Part shown: positions 1 through 6,109 of the stretch, piece by piece
Numbering within the stretch: position 1 is the first letter of the stretch
Layout of the letters: each line of letters begins with the position of its first letter
Source of the DNA: Bin5 sp965218625
GTDB lineage: Bacteria > Chloroflexota > Anaerolineae > Caldilineales > Caldilineaceae
Reading direction: 5' to 3'
DNA: 13,557 nucleotides
NCBI GenBank assembly: GCA_965218625.1
Contig: CBDCLG010000018.1
Span: forward strand, 1 to 13,557
The notes under the pieces: model-generated
The model's database searches: none
The model's input: the letters and a program-made list of their open reading frames with translations, nothing else
Told to the model about the DNA's origin: nothing
Position numbers and translations under genes: made by a program

Positions 1-765
1 AAGGCAGAAGGGCCGGATCCTGCAACGCTTTGGGCGGAAAGGTCGCGGCCGGACGATGACCAGAGGCCGGAGTACATCCGCTGGCGCCAGGACCGGCTGA
101 TGTCGGGCGGCGGGCCGGTGCTGGACAGCGGATTCCATTACTGCGATTCGTTACGCTATTACCTCGGCGAAGTCGACAAGGTCTACGCGGAGCTGCGCGC
201 GGTAAAGTCCGGGACACCGCTTCCCTTCACCGAGGCGCCGGAGGATACCGTGTTCGTCACGTTTTCTTTCAAGAGCGGCGTCACCGGCACATGGGCGTGG
301 AGCGTCGCCGCGCCGGGCGAGGATGCCTACGATGTCACCTTTTACGGGACGCAGGGCTCGCTGCGCGAGACGACCAACGCACCATTCTCGATCTTTCACC
401 TGTTCCAGCGCACGGCTGAATACAGAGAGACGGCGCGCCTCGCCGCCGCGGATGGAAAGATCTATTCGATGGACCAGCTTGAGGCGATGCACCGCGCCGC
501 CTTGACACCCGAAGAAGAGGAGTTCCTCTATCCGGGCGGCGCGACCGACGGCTTTTCGGTGGAGATCTGGGAGTTTCTGGAGTTGCTGCGCGGCAACCGC
601 GAGGCGCCGGAAATCGACGGCTGGGAGGGGATGCGCTCTATCGCCTTGGGCGATGCAATCTACGAGTCTGCGCTGACCGGCGAAGCGGTCCGATACGACG
701 ATGTGCTGAGCGGGGCGCGTTCGGCCTACCAGGACCCGATCGATGCGCACTGGGGACTGACGTAA
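1..765 (+). CDS. Gfo/Idh/MocA family NAD(P)-dependent oxidoreductase (5' truncated, C-terminal part)
   Basis: The frame is open from base 1 and ends at a TAA, giving 254 residues. The N-terminal Rossmann (NAD(P)-binding) domain must lie outside the window. What remains is the C-terminal substrate-binding domain. It begins with a segment rich in charged residues (about 12-32), then a Gly-rich strand followed by D-S-G-F-H-Y-C-D (D42, G44, H46, D49). This matches the DxGxHxxD motif of the family, whose His is usually the catalytic acid/base. The following alpha/beta part has a typical VTFSFKSGVTGTWAW strand and a GTQGSL turn. A charged, mostly helical segment near residues 140-175 may be a lineage-specific insertion. 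Members oxidise or reduce sugars, inositols and similar polyols in the cytosol; the substrate cannot be read from this part. The PhyH gene starts 35 bases downstream on the same strand, so co-transcription is likely. An internal ATG at base 100 is not the true start. Confidence 0.88.
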   Translation, partial: KAEGPDPATLWAERSRPDDDQRPEYIRWRQDRLMSGGGPVLDSGFHYCDSLRYYLGEVDKVYAELRAVKSGTPLPFTEAPEDTVFVTFSFKSGVTGTWAWSVAAPGEDAYDVTFYGTQGSLRETTNAPFSIFHLFQRTAEYRETARLAAADGKIYSMDQLEAMHRAALTPEEEEFLYPGGATDGFSVEIWEFLELLRGNREAPEIDGWEGMRSIALGDAIYESALTGEAVRYDDVLSGARSAYQDPIDAHWGLT

Positions 766-800
766 TCGAGCTTGAAGGGATAGCCTACAGGAGGGCCGCC

Positions 801-1733
801 ATGTCCATCGCCATGACCCCGGAACAGCGCAGCGCGTTCGACGAGCAGGGGTTCATCGTTCTCGAAGATTTCCTGACCACTGCAGAGCTGGAAAGGCTGC
901 TGAATGCAGTTGACGAAGTGGCCGAGAGGTTGCGCCAGCATGAAGGATTGGCGCCGCAAGCACCGTTTGCAGTGCGCAACGCCCTGGCACATCACGAGGC
1001 CTTTCTCGATCTGATCGACCATCCGCGTATGCTGCCGCTGGTTGTGGACGCGATCGGCTGGAACATTCAGATTCGGACCACGCACCTTGACTTCAGGCCG
1101 CCCTACCCTGAGGACCTGCAGGCGGGCGCGGTGGGCGTTGGCGACGGCGCTGACAACGAAGTCGGGTACCGCAACCTCTCCTGGCACCCAGACCTCGCCA
1201 GCGACTATCTCTTCAAGGCGCCCTCGCTGGACGGACGGCTGCCGTTCATGGAGATCAAGGTGTTCTACGTCCTCTCAGATCTGAGCGAGCCGCAAAGCGG
1301 CAACCTCTGGCTGGTGCCGGGCAGCCATCTTCGTTCGCCTGATGAGCTGGCAAAAGTGGGGCGGCGGGTTGACCCGGATGAAGCGCTGGAACTGCGCCTG
1401 CGACCCGGTGCGGCCGTTCTATGGCGGACCGCAGTCTGGCACTGTGTCGGCCCCAATTTCTCCGACCGCACGCGCAAGATCATGCACGTCGGCTACCATT
1501 ACCGCTGGCTGCGGCCGACCGACTACATCAGCCAGGACCTGGCGCTGATCGAGCGCAGCTCTCCTATCCGTCAGCAGCTGCTCGGCGCCCTGCCAGGCAG
1601 CGGGCACCCCCTGGGGGAGGATCCGGAGATCCATCCCTCCTCCCAGTACTGGATAACAAAGGACCCGGACGATGTTCCGCTGCGAGCCTGGGCGGCAGGA
1701 CAGGCAGAGACGCGGCCGGCGCAGCCGGCGTAG
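801..1733 (+). CDS. Phytanoyl-CoA dioxygenase (PhyH) family Fe(II)/2-oxoglutarate-dependent oxygenase
   Basis: This 310-residue protein has the layout and length of the PhyH family. The N-terminus has the FDEQGFIVLEDFL pattern typical of these enzymes. An iron-binding HxD is visible at H129-P-D131, the distal His is H214 (in AVWHCVGPN), and an Arg (R223 or R225) that would bind 2-oxoglutarate follows. A GNLWLVPGSH stretch (168-176) matches the family core. Such enzymes hydroxylate small molecules using O2 and 2-oxoglutarate, releasing succinate and CO2; the substrate here is unknown. The start is well fixed: AGGAGGG at 789-795 lies five bases before the ATG, which favours it over the second in-frame ATG at 813. 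The gene sits 35 bases after the oxidoreductase and 27 bases before the aldehyde dehydrogenase, which suggests an oxygenase-dehydrogenase pathway. The C-terminal tail (about 290-310) is Ala/Pro-rich and probably disordered. Confidence 0.9.
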   Translation: MSIAMTPEQRSAFDEQGFIVLEDFLTTAELERLLNAVDEVAERLRQHEGLAPQAPFAVRNALAHHEAFLDLIDHPRMLPLVVDAIGWNIQIRTTHLDFRPPYPEDLQAGAVGVGDGADNEVGYRNLSWHPDLASDYLFKAPSLDGRLPFMEIKVFYVLSDLSEPQSGNLWLVPGSHLRSPDELAKVGRRVDPDEALELRLRPGAAVLWRTAVWHCVGPNFSDRTRKIMHVGYHYRWLRPTDYISQDLALIERSSPIRQQLLGALPGSGHPLGEDPEIHPSSQYWITKDPDDVPLRAWAAGQAETRPAQPA

Positions 1734-1760
1734 TTTTCAGGTTCTGAAGAGTCAGGACGA

Positions 1761-3332
1761 ATGCGCACGATGGAATCCGGGAGCGGGATTCAGGCGATCA
1801 GAGATCGGGTATTCGCTGATCTGGGCCTCTATCAAGAGGTATCGGGGCTGTTCGACGGCTCCTGGGGGGCGGGCGCAGATGGCCGTCGCGTGGCTGTGCA
1901 TTCGCCAATTGACGGGGCGCGGCTGGCCGACGTAGCGGTTGCCTCGGAAGCTGACTTCGATCGCCTGGTTGAGCAAGCCTGGACTTCGTTTCGCGAGTGG
2001 TCGGGTATTCCGGCGCCGAAACGGGGGGAGGTAATACGGGCGATTGGCGATCGACTGCGCCGGCACGTGGACAGCCTTGGGCTGCTCATTGCGCTCGAGG
2101 TCGGCAAAACGCCGGTAGAGGGCAGAGGCGAGGTGCAGGAGATGATCGACATCTGCGACTTCGCCGTCGGCCTTTCGCGCCAACTCTATGGCAAGACGAT
2201 TGCCAGCGAGCGGCCCAACCACCGTCTCTATGAGCGGTGGCATCCTCTTGGCGTCGTCGGTGTTGTTACAGCCTTCAATTTCCCCGGCGCGGTATGGTCT
2301 TGGAACGCCTTCATCGCCGCGACTGTCGGCAACGTCGTCATCTGGAAACCGTCGCCCGAGGCGGCACTCACGGCAATCGCCGTGACGAATATCATAAACG
2401 AAGTGCTCGACGAACACGGTCTGCCCCCCATCTTCCTCCTGGCCGCGGACGAGAGCGGCGAAATCGGGCGGTGCATGAGCGGTGAACGGCGGCTGCCGCT
2501 GCTCTCCTTCACCGGGTCGGTCTCCACCGGCAAGGAGGTCGCAGCCGCGGTCGGCAGGCGCCTCGGTCGCACCATTCTGGAGTTGGGCGGTAACAATGCA
2601 GCCATTGTCACCCCCGACGCAGACCCGGAAATCGCCCTGCGCGGCGTAGCGTTCGGCGCGCTGGCCACGGCCGGACAGCGGTGCACGACGACGCGACGGC
2701 TCATCCTGCACGAGAGCCTCTTTGACAGTTTTCTGCCCCGCCTCATCGACGCCTTCGCCGCGGCGAGACTCGGCAACCCGCTGGAGCCGGAGGTGCTGGT
2801 TGGGCCGCTGATCAACCGCGCGGCGGTCGAAGCCTACAGCGCAGCGATCGGGCGGGCGCAGGCTGCGGGCGGCACCGTCCTGGCAGGCAACGCCGTGAAG
2901 ACCTTGCCGGGCCTCGAGGGCGGAAACTATGTAGCGCCCACCATAATTGACGGCGCTCCGCCGGACGCCGGGGTCGTGCTAACCGAGACCTTTGCTCCGA
3001 TTCTGTACGTCCTCAAATACCGGGCGCTGGATGAGGCTTTCGCCATCCACAACTGTGTTCCCCAGGGCCTTTCCTCGGCCATATTCAGCGACAACCTGCG
3101 CGAAGTAGAGGCCTTCCTCGGCGTCGTTGGCAGCGATTGCGGACTTGCCAATGTGAACACGGGTACGGCCGGGGCCGAGATTGGCGGGGCGTTCGGAGGA
3201 GAGAAGGAGACCGGCGGGGGCAGGGAAAGTGGTTCAGACGCCTGGAAGTCCTATGCCCGGCGGCAGACGGTTACAATCAACTTCGGGTCTGACCTTCCCC
3301 TTTCACAAGGTGTTACTTTCGATGTGGATTAG
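1761..3332 (+). CDS. ALDH7/antiquitin-type aldehyde dehydrogenase (probable alpha-aminoadipate semialdehyde / piperidine-6-carboxylate dehydrogenase)
   Basis: This 523-residue protein is a complete NAD(P)-dependent aldehyde dehydrogenase of family 7. Visible elements are N173 in FNFP (oxyanion hole), K196 in WKPSP (cofactor), TGS at 251-253, the general base E274 in ELGGNN, and the catalytic C308 in GQRCTTTRR. The E-to-C distance is 34 residues, as in human ALDH7A1. The ELGGNN motif, the IPAPKRGE and GEVQEMIDICDFAVGLSR segments, and a C-terminus containing AEIGGAFGGEKETGGGRESG are hallmarks of ALDH7. The Arg directly before the catalytic Cys, used by ALDH7A1 to hold the aminoadipate end, is kept (R307). 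Known members oxidise L-aminoadipate semialdehyde to L-aminoadipate in lysine/pipecolate catabolism (amaB/pcd-like in bacteria, EC 1.2.1.31). That substrate is inferred from family only. An alternative ATG lies at 1770. The gene is the last of the plus-strand cluster and its TAG lies in an inverted repeat. Confidence 0.93.
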   Translation: MRTMESGSGIQAIRDRVFADLGLYQEVSGLFDGSWGAGADGRRVAVHSPIDGARLADVAVASEADFDRLVEQAWTSFREWSGIPAPKRGEVIRAIGDRLRRHVDSLGLLIALEVGKTPVEGRGEVQEMIDICDFAVGLSRQLYGKTIASERPNHRLYERWHPLGVVGVVTAFNFPGAVWSWNAFIAATVGNVVIWKPSPEAALTAIAVTNIINEVLDEHGLPPIFLLAADESGEIGRCMSGERRLPLLSFTGSVSTGKEVAAAVGRRLGRTILELGGNNAAIVTPDADPEIALRGVAFGALATAGQRCTTTRRLILHESLFDSFLPRLIDAFAAARLGNPLEPEVLVGPLINRAAVEAYSAAIGRAQAAGGTVLAGNAVKTLPGLEGGNYVAPTIIDGAPPDAGVVLTETFAPILYVLKYRALDEAFAIHNCVPQGLSSAIFSDNLREVEAFLGVVGSDCGLANVNTGTAGAEIGGAFGGEKETGGGRESGSDAWKSYARRQTVTINFGSDLPLSQGVTFDVD

Positions 3333-3349
3333 CGGAGCGAGACGCTAAT
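3328..3349. terminator. Inverted repeat between convergent genes, possible bidirectional terminator
   Basis: The perfect 7-base arms ATTAGCG (3328-3334) and CGCTAAT (3343-3349) flank an 8-base loop. The left arm holds the TAG stop of the aldehyde dehydrogenase (3330-3332) and the right arm holds the TAG stop of the minus-strand lipoprotein gene (3345-3347). The position between convergent genes fits a shared terminator. No clear T-run follows on either strand, so intrinsic termination is uncertain; the hairpin could instead protect 3' ends. Confidence 0.4.
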
Positions 3350-4361
3350 TGCCCGCCGCGAATCTGCGGCTTTGGGCGACCACGTGGACCCGCTCCACCG
3401 GCCCACCCAAGGGGACGAGAATCGCAGCAAAAGTCGTTTCTCCGCCCACTGCCACAACGTTGTGGTCCGGCGCGACCTTGCGGCTGGCGATCACTCGGTC
3501 CAGCGGGTCGTATGCGGTAAGGACCACCTGCACGTCGATCGCCTCGGCGGAACCGGTATTGCGAACCAGGCCCCGCACCGTCAAGGCGGAGTATCGTTCC
3601 CCTTCCTGCGTCAAATTCTCCACTTCAAGTTCCTGATAATAGCCACCCTCGTAGGCAGGCAGGGCGCTGAGCGGATAGATGTGGTAGTTCTCGAATGACT
3701 TGGGCGCATCTGCAAACAGCACGGCGAAAGGGGCCACCTCTCCCGGCGCGACCAGATTCAGGAGCGCAAGACCGTTCCCCTCGACCAGGGTTGAACCTTG
3801 CCCGTCCAGGAGTTTCACGCCTACCCGGACCTGTTCCAGCGTCTCGTCGCTCGTGTTAAGAACTTCGCCCAATACCCAAAGGCTGCCGAGGGGCGTATGA
3901 CTGAAGTGAAGATGCTGCATCTCAAACGGCAACGGCGTCGGCGTCGGCCGCCGGTCGACTAGCACGCCGTCGGATGTAACCAGGCGTGGAATCACCAACT
4001 CCTGTCCTATCTGCAGGACTCTGGGATCCTGGACGCTGTTGCGTTCTTGCAGGGCTGAAACAGAGACGCCGAAACGCGTTGCGATGCTCCCGAGGTTGTC
4101 CCCCGGTCGCACCCTGTAAACGACAGGAGTGGGCGTCGGCGTCAGCGTCGGTGTTGGCGGCGGCGTGAACGGAGCGGGCGTCGCCGTTTCGGGCGGCGTT
4201 GGGTCGGTGAAGGGGGCGATCGTAGCCGTCGGAGAACCTTCAGGGGTTGCCGTCGGCGCCAGCGTAACGATTTGCCCGCATGCGGAAAGAATCAGGAGCG
4301 CAAAGGTGTAAACGAGCGCCAGTCCAGCCAGCCCAGTTGCCCTCAAAGTTAACCACGCCAT
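3345..4361 (-). CDS. LysM-domain lipoprotein with Thr/Pro-rich stalk and two FxLyD-like domains
   Basis: This is a predicted exported lipoprotein of 338 residues from the ATG at 4361. Residues 1-27 form a signal peptide with a hydrophobic core (VYTFALLIL) ending in the lipobox L-S-A-C, so C28 would be lipidated. Residues about 33-80 are a Thr/Pro/Ala-rich stalk (repeated TP units). A LysM domain follows at about 81-125 (YRVRPGDNLGSIATRFGV, later LQIGQELVIP) and would bind peptidoglycan or other GlcNAc polymers. After a second short TP linker, two similar beta-rich units (about 158-210 and 258-318) each carry a G-x-V/L-x-N-T pattern with a following strand, resembling FxLyD domains. The frame is open up to an ATG at 4493, but that would put 44 polar residues ahead of the signal peptide and would overlap the promoter's -35 box, so 4361 is preferred. 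The ribosome binding site is weak. Specific function is unknown; a cell-envelope structural or adhesive role is inferred. Confidence 0.82.
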   Translation of the reverse strand: MAWLTLRATGLAGLALVYTFALLILSACGQIVTLAPTATPEGSPTATIAPFTDPTPPETATPAPFTPPPTPTLTPTPTPVVYRVRPGDNLGSIATRFGVSVSALQERNSVQDPRVLQIGQELVIPRLVTSDGVLVDRRPTPTPLPFEMQHLHFSHTPLGSLWVLGEVLNTSDETLEQVRVGVKLLDGQGSTLVEGNGLALLNLVAPGEVAPFAVLFADAPKSFENYHIYPLSALPAYEGGYYQELEVENLTQEGERYSALTVRGLVRNTGSAEAIDVQVVLTAYDPLDRVIASRKVAPDHNVVAVGGETTFAAILVPLGGPVERVHVVAQSRRFAAGN

Positions 4362-4458
4362 CAGGTCTACTGTCAGATGCGAGAACGAACCACTTGACAA
4401 TTGCTGAGGGATCGTGGGTTCGCCGTCGTCGGCGCGCCGAATGGATTGACGCGCTGGA

Positions 4459-4487
4459 ATTATATCACACTGCCCTGCCATTGCCGA
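4459..4487 (-). promoter_or_regulatory. Candidate sigma-70-type promoter for the LysM lipoprotein gene
   Basis: Read on the minus strand, TATAAT (4464-4459) is a perfect -10 hexamer preceded by TGA, giving an extended -10. TCGGCA (4487-4482, four of six matches to TTGACA) lies 17 bases upstream. Transcription would begin near 4452, leaving a leader of about 90 bases before the ATG at 4361. This excludes the upstream ATG at 4493 as the start from this promoter. Confidence 0.6.
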
Positions 4488-4509
4488 CATCATTCGGGTC
4501 GGATATACT
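4481..4509 (+). promoter_or_regulatory. Candidate sigma-70-type promoter for the metallophosphoesterase-rnz unit
   Basis: TTGCCG (4481-4486, four of six matches to the -35 consensus) and TATACT (4504-4509, five of six matches to the -10 consensus) are separated by exactly 17 bases. The predicted transcription start near 4516 would give a leader of about 46 bases to the GTG at 4562. Its -35 box overlaps that of the minus-strand promoter by five bases. Confidence 0.55.
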
Positions 4510-4561
4510 ACGTCGGCGTACGCAGAAACCGGGAGATCAGGGTGTTGACAGGGGTTGACTC

Positions 4562-5059
4562 GTGAAGATCGCCATCCTTTCGGACAGCCACGACAACATA
4601 TGGAATCTCGACAAGGCGCTGACCGCAGTCAACGGGGCCGGCTGCAGTGCAATGTTGCACTGCGGCGACCTGGTTGCTCCCTTCATCATTGCGCAGTTGG
4701 CGCAGGCCTTTGACGGCCCGATTCACTGCATAGAGGGCAACAACGACGGCGACGGACGTCTACAGCTACAGGTGGCTGCCGGCTTCTCCCGGGTTTCGCT
4801 GCACGGCCCTTATGGCGAGCTGGAACTGGGCGGTCGAAATATCGCGCTCATCCACTATCCGGAGCCGGCGCGGCGGATCGCGCAGTGCGGCCTCTTTGAC
4901 CTTGTCTGCTACGGGCACGACCATCAAGCCCACCAGGAACAGATCGGAGACTGTTTCCTGGTAAATCCTGGCGAAGTGATGGGTCGATTCGGCGCGCCGA
5001 GCTGGGGCCTCTACGATTCCGAGGCGCACAGATACACGCAGCAGTTGATAGAGGTCTAA
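4562..5059 (+). CDS. YfcE/MJ0936-family metallophosphoesterase
   Basis: This 165-residue protein is a small calcineurin-like phosphodiesterase with a complete set of metal-binding motifs: D8-x-H10 (SDSHDN), G35-D36 (CGDLV), G59-N60-N61-D62, H98 (IHYPE) and G118-H119-D120-H121. Length and motif order match the YfcE/MJ0936 group, cytosolic enzymes that hydrolyse phosphodiesters with Mn2+ or similar metals. The natural substrate is not established for the group. The start is a GTG: an in-frame TGA lies at 4556-4558, and AGGGG at 4550-4554 lies seven bases upstream. The candidate promoter at 4481-4509 drives it divergently from the lipoprotein gene. Ribonuclease Z begins 72 bases downstream on the same strand, so the two may share a transcript. 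Confidence 0.9.
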   Translation: MKIAILSDSHDNIWNLDKALTAVNGAGCSAMLHCGDLVAPFIIAQLAQAFDGPIHCIEGNNDGDGRLQLQVAAGFSRVSLHGPYGELELGGRNIALIHYPEPARRIAQCGLFDLVCYGHDHQAHQEQIGDCFLVNPGEVMGRFGAPSWGLYDSEAHRYTQQLIEV

Positions 5060-5090
5060 CGGCCGCGTTCCGAATTCTTGAAGACTCCGT

Positions 5091-5108
5091 ATCCTGTGCA
5101 AGCAGGAT
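5091..5108 (+). other. Small hairpin upstream of rnz
   Basis: ATCCTG (5091-5096) and CAGGAT (5103-5108) form a perfect 6-bp stem with a 6-base loop in the 72-base gap before the GTG of rnz. There is no following T-run, so it does not look like an intrinsic terminator. It could affect mRNA processing or translation, or be chance. Confidence 0.3.
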
Positions 5109-5131
5109 CCCCCTGACAGTGAGCATTTCCC

Positions 5132-6091
5132 GTGTTTGAGCTGGTCTTCCTCGGTACTTCCGCCTCTGCGCCCACAGTTCAGCGCGGGCTTTCCGCCGCC
5201 CTGGTCATGGTGCAGGAGCATCGCTTTCTGATCGATTGCGGTGAGGGCACGCAGCGCCAGATTCTGCGCAGCGGGCTTGGATTCCGCCGCCTGGACAAGA
5301 TCCTGCTCACGCACGGGCACCTGGACCACATCCTGGGGCTGGGCGGGCTGGCCAGTACACTCGGGCACTGGGAGGCGCTGGAAAGGCTCGACATCTACGG
5401 AGGCGGGCCGGCTCTTGCTCGCGTCCAACGGCTGATGGAGGTCGTTTTCGGCGCCGGCAACATTCCCAAGACAGGCGTCAGCCTCAATCTTATCGATGCG
5501 GGCTCCGTTTTCGAGGGCAAGGGATTCACGCTTGAAGCTTTTTCCGTCCCGCACAGGGGCAAGGGCTGTTTCGGATTTACGTTCGAGGAAAAGACGCGTT
5601 CCCCATTTGACAATCAGAAGGCGGAGGCGCTCGGCATCCCCGCCGGACCCGAACGCCGCGAGCTTGTTGCAGGGCGGCCGGTGACTTTGGCAAGCGGGCG
5701 CGTTGTTCAGCCAGAGGAAGTGTTGGGCGAGCCGCAGAAGGGCGCCAAACTGTGCTTTGTGGGCGATGTGGCCCGCACCGGTCCCCTACACAAAGTGGTC
5801 GCGGGCGCGGACTTGCTTGCCATCGAAGCGACCTATTTGGAAAATGAGCGGGACCTGGCGAAGGGACACGGGCACATAACCGCCCGTGCGGCGGCGCGAC
5901 TGGCGCAGAAAGCCGGGGTAAAGAAGCTGGTTCTCCATCACATCAGCCGGCGCTACCATGCGCATGCCGTGCTGGAAGAAGCGCAAGCCGTCTTTCCCGA
6001 AACTGTGGTCGCCGGCGATCTGGACCTGTTTCAAGTGCGCAGAGGAAAGCCCATCGAGAGGAGGGCAGGGCCAAAATTTGTCGTTCGCTGA
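5132..6091 (+). CDS. rnz: Ribonuclease Z (tRNA 3' endonuclease)
   Basis: This 319-residue metallo-beta-lactamase-fold protein has the short (RNase Z-S) length. It cuts precursor tRNAs after the discriminator base to remove 3' trailers in the cytosol. The two-zinc site is visible: H61-x-H63-x-D65-H66 (THGHLDH), H141 (VPHRG), D212 (FVGDVART) and H270 (LVLHHISRRY). H248 of the GHGHIT segment matches the conserved His of RNase Z. The segment between H141 and D212 has the family's KGCFGF, PFDNQKAEALGIP and GRPV features. The N-terminus (MFELVFLGTSASAP) is standard, which fits the GTG start at 5132, although no strong ribosome binding site is seen. The neighbour upstream is a metallophosphoesterase. 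The 3' end converges with pheT, with 18 bases between the two genes. Confidence 0.95.
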   Translation: MFELVFLGTSASAPTVQRGLSAALVMVQEHRFLIDCGEGTQRQILRSGLGFRRLDKILLTHGHLDHILGLGGLASTLGHWEALERLDIYGGGPALARVQRLMEVVFGAGNIPKTGVSLNLIDAGSVFEGKGFTLEAFSVPHRGKGCFGFTFEEKTRSPFDNQKAEALGIPAGPERRELVAGRPVTLASGRVVQPEEVLGEPQKGAKLCFVGDVARTGPLHKVVAGADLLAIEATYLENERDLAKGHGHITARAAARLAQKAGVKKLVLHHISRRYHAHAVLEEAQAVFPETVVAGDLDLFQVRRGKPIERRAGPKFVVR

Positions 6092-6109
6092 CCCGGCGAC
6101 CCCCAGCGA

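Noticed and set aside
1752..2711. Minus-strand open frame (319 codons) opposite the aldehyde dehydrogenase
   Set aside because: The opposite strand encodes a complete ALDH7 with all catalytic motifs; this frame has low-complexity, Arg-rich composition and no family pattern.
4125..4200. Tandem GGCGTC-like repeats as a possible independent repeat array
   Set aside because: They are the coding sequence of the Thr/Pro-rich stalk of the lipoprotein, in frame, and need no other explanation.
4362..4493. N-terminal extension of the lipoprotein gene to ATG 4493
   Set aside because: It would bury the signal peptide behind 44 polar residues and overlap the -35 and -10 boxes of its own promoter.
4766..5554. 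Minus-strand frame (262 codons) across the phosphoesterase-rnz junction
   Set aside because: It would overlap two well supported genes and the gap between them, with no recognisable protein features.
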